Shown in pieces: positions 60,734 to 64,000 of a stretch of DNA of 64,000 bases. Positions within the stretch are counted from its first letter, which is position 1, and every line of letters starts with the position of its first letter. Location: NCBI GenBank assembly GCA_003354135.1, contig PIVK01000003.1:44304-108303 (forward strand), written 5' to 3'. Below the pieces are notes generated by a model. The model made no database searches, was not told the DNA's origin, and saw only the letters and a program-made list of their open reading frames with translations. The DNA comes from Rhodospirillales bacterium (GTDB lineage: Bacteria > Pseudomonadota > Alphaproteobacteria > Rhodospirillales > GLO-3). A program made the translations under genes and the position numbers.

Positions 60734-61804
60734 ATGCCCGACCGGAACCCCGTCACCGCCGTGGGCCTGATGAGCGGCACCTCGCTCGACGGGGTGGACG
60801 CAGCCGTCGTCGTCACCGACGGAGAGCGGGTGCTGGAGACCGGTCCCTTCCTAACCCTTGGATACGACCACGCGTTCCGCGAACGCTTGCGCGGCGTACT
60901 CGGCACGGAAGGTGATGCGGCGGTGGAGAGGGATCTGACATTGCGCCACGCGGAGGCCGTAAGGAGTCTCCGCAGGCAGTGGGGCGGGCCGGTGGACCTG
61001 ATCGGCTTCCACGGGCAGACCTTGCTCCACCGACCGCGGGACGGTGTTACGGTGCAGATGGGTGACGGGGCGCTGTTGGCCCGCGAAACGGGGGTGTCGG
61101 TGGTCGGCGACTTCCGTTCCGCCGACGTCAAGGCGGGGGGGCAGGGGGCGCCGTTGGCACCCCTCTACCACGCCGCGCTGGCAGCCGATCTGGACAAACC
61201 GCTCGCGGTGCTCAACATCGGTGGGGTCGCCAACGTGACCTGGATGGGAACGGAGCCGGACGACATCCTCGCCTTCGACACCGGGCCCGGCAATGCCCTC
61301 CTCGACGACTGGGTTCGTCGCGGGACGAACTTGACCTGCGACGAGGACGGGCGGCTGGCCCTGGCCGGCAAGTCCGGCCCGCTGGCGTTGATCGACCTGT
61401 TCAACGATCCCTACTTTCGCCGTCGGCCGCCCAAGTCGCTGGACCGGAATGACTTCGCCGAGGCCTTGGCGGCTCTGTCGGATATGAATGCCGAGGACGG
61501 GGCGGCAACCCTGACCGGCTTCACGGCCGGTGCCGTGGCCCGGGCGCTCGAATGGCTGCCCGGTCCGCCGGAACGCTGGTTGGTCTGCGGCGGCGGGCGG
61601 CTCAATCCGGCCCTGATGGCGGCGTTGGCGGAAGCCTTGGGGACAGCGGTGGAACCGGTCGAGGCCGTCGGTTGGCAAGGGGACGCCCTGGAAGCCCAGG
61701 CCTTCGCCTTCCTCGCCGTGCGCGCGACGACCGGACGGCCCCTCAGCTTGCCGGGGACGACGGGGGTAAGGGCACCGCAAACCGGGGGAATAGTGCATCG
61801 CTAA
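60734..61804 (+). CDS. anmK: Anhydro-N-acetylmuramic acid kinase
   Basis: 356 residues. Converts 1,6-anhydro-MurNAc from cell-wall turnover to MurNAc 6-phosphate. Typical N-terminus [16 protein letters not shown] (nucleotide site), [58 protein letters not shown] and [11 protein letters not shown]. The tyrS-anmK divergent pair is frequent in alphaproteobacteria. Confidence 0.96.
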   Translation: MPDRNPVTAVGLMSGTSLDGVDAAVVVTDGERVLETGPFLTLGYDHAFRERLRGVLGTEGDAAVERDLTLRHAEAVRSLRRQWGGPVDLIGFHGQTLLHRPRDGVTVQMGDGALLARETGVSVVGDFRSADVKAGGQGAPLAPLYHAALAADLDKPLAVLNIGGVANVTWMGTEPDDILAFDTGPGNALLDDWVRRGTNLTCDEDGRLALAGKSGPLALIDLFNDPYFRRRPPKSLDRNDFAEALAALSDMNAEDGAATLTGFTAGAVARALEWLPGPPERWLVCGGGRLNPALMAALAEALGTAVEPVEAVGWQGDALEAQAFAFLAVRATTGRPLSLPGTTGVRAPQTGGIVHR

Positions 61805-61887
61805 CAGTCCTCCGCGCGTCGTCACAGTGCATGGATGCATGATCCACGATTATCTGCAATAATCCGCTTTGGATAGGAATGAGGCTC

Positions 61888-63963
61888 ATGAAAGCACGAC
61901 ATCTTCCCGTACTGTTGACCACGGTCGGCTTTCTAGCGCTGGCTCCGCTGGTGGCCGGGGCCGCGGACAGGTCCCTGGCCGACCGGTTTGCCCGGCATTC
62001 GGAAAAGGCCAATTCAGGCAACCTGGACGCCCAGTTCGACTTGGCGGCCGATTATGACTTCGGCTACGGGACTGAAGAGGGTGACGCCCAGGCCGTCGCC
62101 TGGTACTGCCGGGCCGCCAAGGCGGGGCATCCCAAGGCGCAATACAACCTGGGCCTCGCCTATTTTAGGGGCGGCAACGACGCATTGCCCATGGACCTCG
62201 GCGAGGGCATGTTGTGGCTGGAAGTGGCGGCCCGTCAGGGGCACGCGGGGGCTATGCACTACGTGGCGGAAGCCTACCGCAAGGGCAAGGGCGTACCCGA
62301 AAACAAGCAGCTCGCCTACGTTTGGTACCAACTGGCGACCGACAACCAAGCGGACGATGTCGTCAAATCCGGCTTGGCGGAGATGACCCTCTGGCTCAAG
62401 GACAGGCTGTCGCCGGAGGAGGCTCAGGGGGCTGCCAAAATGATCGAGACCCGGGTGACGGAAAAGAACCTGAAAGCGGATTGGGCTGTGAAATGCAAAT
62501 CGGCACGCATCATCCTACCGCCGGTCGTGGTCAACCGTCAGGAGATCATGCGCCGGATCAAGGGGCGCGAACGGACACCGCAGACCAAGGATATCCTCGA
62601 CAAAATCCTGCAGAGTCTGCCTCCCCCCCTCCTTGCCGCCAAGGATGAAAAAGCGGACGTCGAGGCAAAGGCGAAAGATTTAGCCCGGACCCGAGCTGCG
62701 GCATTGGTGGATCCGGTGATGAAGCGCATCCGTTCGAGCCCCCCGGAGGACCGCATAGAAGCGCTCGACACGCTGTGGAAACTGGCCCGTGGCGGTGGCC
62801 TGCCGACGCCGGATGCCGAGCAAGGGAAAGAGCCGGAGAAAACGGAGAAAACGGAGAAAACGGAGAAAACGGAGAAAACGCCGGAAAAGGAAACCCAAAT
62901 CAGCCGCCGTGCCGACGAGTTGTTTGCGGAACACGTGCTCGCATTGGCCCAGGTGATGACGGGGGACCTCCATGCGCGTGGCCTGGGGCTGGCGAAGAAC
63001 TATTCACTGGCTCATGTTTGGTACTTGAAGGCGGCAGAATCGGGCGACCCAAGGGCAATTGCCAAGGTGGCCCAGCAATACGAGAACGGACAAGGGGTGC
63101 CGATGTTCATGAAACGGGCGGTGGAGTGGTACGAACTGGCTGCGGTTCAGGACCACGTTCCGTCCATCATCCACCTGGCCCGGCTCTTCTCTTCTGGGCG
63201 CAAGGGGCTGGCGGAAAACCGCGCGGTCGCCCGCATGTGGCTCGACCGTGCTGCGACGCTGGGCGTCGCGGTGCCGGCGGGTCTTGCCGTCCTGCTTCAC
63301 AGCAAAGAGCCCGAGGCGTTGGGAGAGGCCGCCGGCCAGATGGCGGAAAGCCTGGTTCAAGAAGGGGGCGCGTCCGGGGTCGAGGCGGCGGTCGTCGGTG
63401 AGGTGACGGCCACCTTCGAGCCTGTTGCTCCGGACTCCGGCGTCCGGACGTTGGTCGACGCTTACCTGGACGCGGCACGCACCTCGGACATCGAGGCGCT
63501 GAAGCGCCTGTTTCATCCCGGCTCCCTGGCCTGCATCACGGATGCCACGCGGAGCGACTACGACGCGATGCTGAAGAGAGCCTTGGACGCAGCCGGGCGG
63601 CCCGGGAAACGCGGTTTGGTGAAGTTGGCTTCGGTCGGTTCCGAGGGGACACTGCCCTACGCCCCCGTCCTCGACTTTCCGGTCCGTCCCACGCACCACC
63701 TGGAAGCGGATCTCGGCGGAAACGCGGTGCTGACCAGTGCCGTCATAAAAGATGGCGGCACGTGGTCGTTGGTCTTCCCCTGCGTCAAACCTCGGCTTCT
63801 TAAGAAGGCCTTGGCGATACCGGCAAAGAGGCCGAAGAAGGAAGCGGCGTTGGAGACCGGGGCGGGCATCAGCGGGGCGGACGTGCGGGATATGATGCTG
63901 GTGGCGACGGAAGAGCGCCTTGTTGCTTTGCCCCCCATCCCATCCCATCGAGCGGCTGAGTGA
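61888..63963 (+). CDS. Exported Sel1-like repeat (SLR) protein
   Basis: 691 residues from ATG 61888 (AGGAATGAGG upstream; ATG 61879 also in frame). Signal peptide HLPVLLTTVGFLALAPLVAGA. Sel1-like repeats near 45-150 (AVAWYCRAAKAGHPKAQYNL, GMLWLEVAARQGHAGAMHYV) and 360-480 (AHVWYLKAAESGDPRAIAKV, AVEWYELAAVQDHVPSIIHL), separated by a charged linker with an EKT x5 run. C-terminal ~190 residues, with DAYLDAARTSDIEALKRLFH, resemble an NTF2-like fold. Probably a periplasmic scaffold for envelope complexes; partners unknown. Confidence 0.8.
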   Translation: MKARHLPVLLTTVGFLALAPLVAGAADRSLADRFARHSEKANSGNLDAQFDLAADYDFGYGTEEGDAQAVAWYCRAAKAGHPKAQYNLGLAYFRGGNDALPMDLGEGMLWLEVAARQGHAGAMHYVAEAYRKGKGVPENKQLAYVWYQLATDNQADDVVKSGLAEMTLWLKDRLSPEEAQGAAKMIETRVTEKNLKADWAVKCKSARIILPPVVVNRQEIMRRIKGRERTPQTKDILDKILQSLPPPLLAAKDEKADVEAKAKDLARTRAAALVDPVMKRIRSSPPEDRIEALDTLWKLARGGGLPTPDAEQGKEPEKTEKTEKTEKTEKTPEKETQISRRADELFAEHVLALAQVMTGDLHARGLGLAKNYSLAHVWYLKAAESGDPRAIAKVAQQYENGQGVPMFMKRAVEWYELAAVQDHVPSIIHLARLFSSGRKGLAENRAVARMWLDRAATLGVAVPAGLAVLLHSKEPEALGEAAGQMAESLVQEGGASGVEAAVVGEVTATFEPVAPDSGVRTLVDAYLDAARTSDIEALKRLFHPGSLACITDATRSDYDAMLKRALDAAGRPGKRGLVKLASVGSEGTLPYAPVLDFPVRPTHHLEADLGGNAVLTSAVIKDGGTWSLVFPCVKPRLLKKALAIPAKRPKKEAALETGAGISGADVRDMMLVATEERLVALPPIPSHRAAE
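62836..62880 (+). repeat. 9-bp microsatellite-like run (GAGAAAACG x5)
   Basis: Five perfect copies of GAGAAAACG, coding Glu-Lys-Thr each time, in the charged linker of the Sel1-repeat protein. In-frame, so copy changes alter only linker length. Confidence 0.95.
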
Positions 63964-64000
63964 CAAACGGCAGGTGTTGCACTTGACGTGAGAATCCAGC

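Overview
The window looks like a GC-rich alphaproteobacterial chromosome segment, most likely Rhodospirillales or a close relative. Several things suggest this: the run gatCAB, ruvX, pyrB-pyrC-like, plsY, dprA, topA; a DUF2336 protein; the rlmE-guaB pair; a fliL gene; and the general codon style. This placement is inference from gene content, not a computed phylogeny. There is no rRNA, CRISPR array, integrase or intact IS element. One tRNA gene (Arg, anticodon ACG) is present.

Layout. 1-2401 (minus): the proximal part of an NAD-linked, Mo/W formate dehydrogenase operon (alpha subunit cut by the window edge, plus a fused NuoE-NuoF-type beta subunit), visibly less GC-rich than what follows. 2566-8177: a small ORF, a shikimate-kinase-like gene, gatB/gatA/gatC, an exported SH3-like protein and ruvX. 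8240-11404: a large SIR2-domain protein carrying thirteen near-identical 44-residue TPR-like repeats, a probable NADase-type defence gene. 11640-18407: pyrB, a dihydroorotase-like gene without its HxH metal motif, plsY, dprA, topA. 18404-21713: DUF2336 protein, a PilZ-like fragment, a Fic toxin/antitoxin pair and a decayed group II intron 3' end. 21714-27389: ccdA and a SoxW-like thioredoxin, alanine dehydrogenase divergent from an omega-amino-acid:pyruvate aminotransferase, rpmJ with a strong promoter and terminator, and a cobalamin riboswitch ahead of bluB. 27668-29320: a strikingly AT-rich lone ORF ending in an HEPN-like R-x4-H motif. 29385-32440: a coiled-coil protein, dCMP deaminase, a DUF3365 haem protein and a membrane-anchored cytochrome c.

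32784-42122 is the metabolic centrepiece: a tight five-gene operon containing dabA (DUF2309, with the carbonic-anhydrase-like Cys/Asp/His/Cys set) and four different proton-pumping antiporter-like (NuoL/M/N-type) subunits. It is best read as an enlarged DAB-type, ion-gradient-driven inorganic carbon accumulation system. One of the four membrane subunits has lost the acidic residue and the Lys expected in a proton channel.

42461-64000 returns to housekeeping genes: rlmE, guaB, a ~150-bp element with 26-bp perfect inverted repeats, an RsmB-type methyltransferase, an exported Cys-rich protein, tRNA-Arg, uppP, a CheY-like regulator, an ABM-domain protein, a TIM-barrel protein, fliL, glnE, an AsmA-like giant envelope protein, the rtcB-prfH ribosome-rescue/RNA-repair pair, tyrS, anmK and a Sel1-repeat protein. 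Two short intergenic stretches encode what look like orphan C-terminal ends of histidine kinases.

Candidate accessory or defence loci are therefore dispersed single insertions (SIR2-TPR, Fic, HEPN-like ORF, rtcB-prfH) among conserved genes rather than one island.
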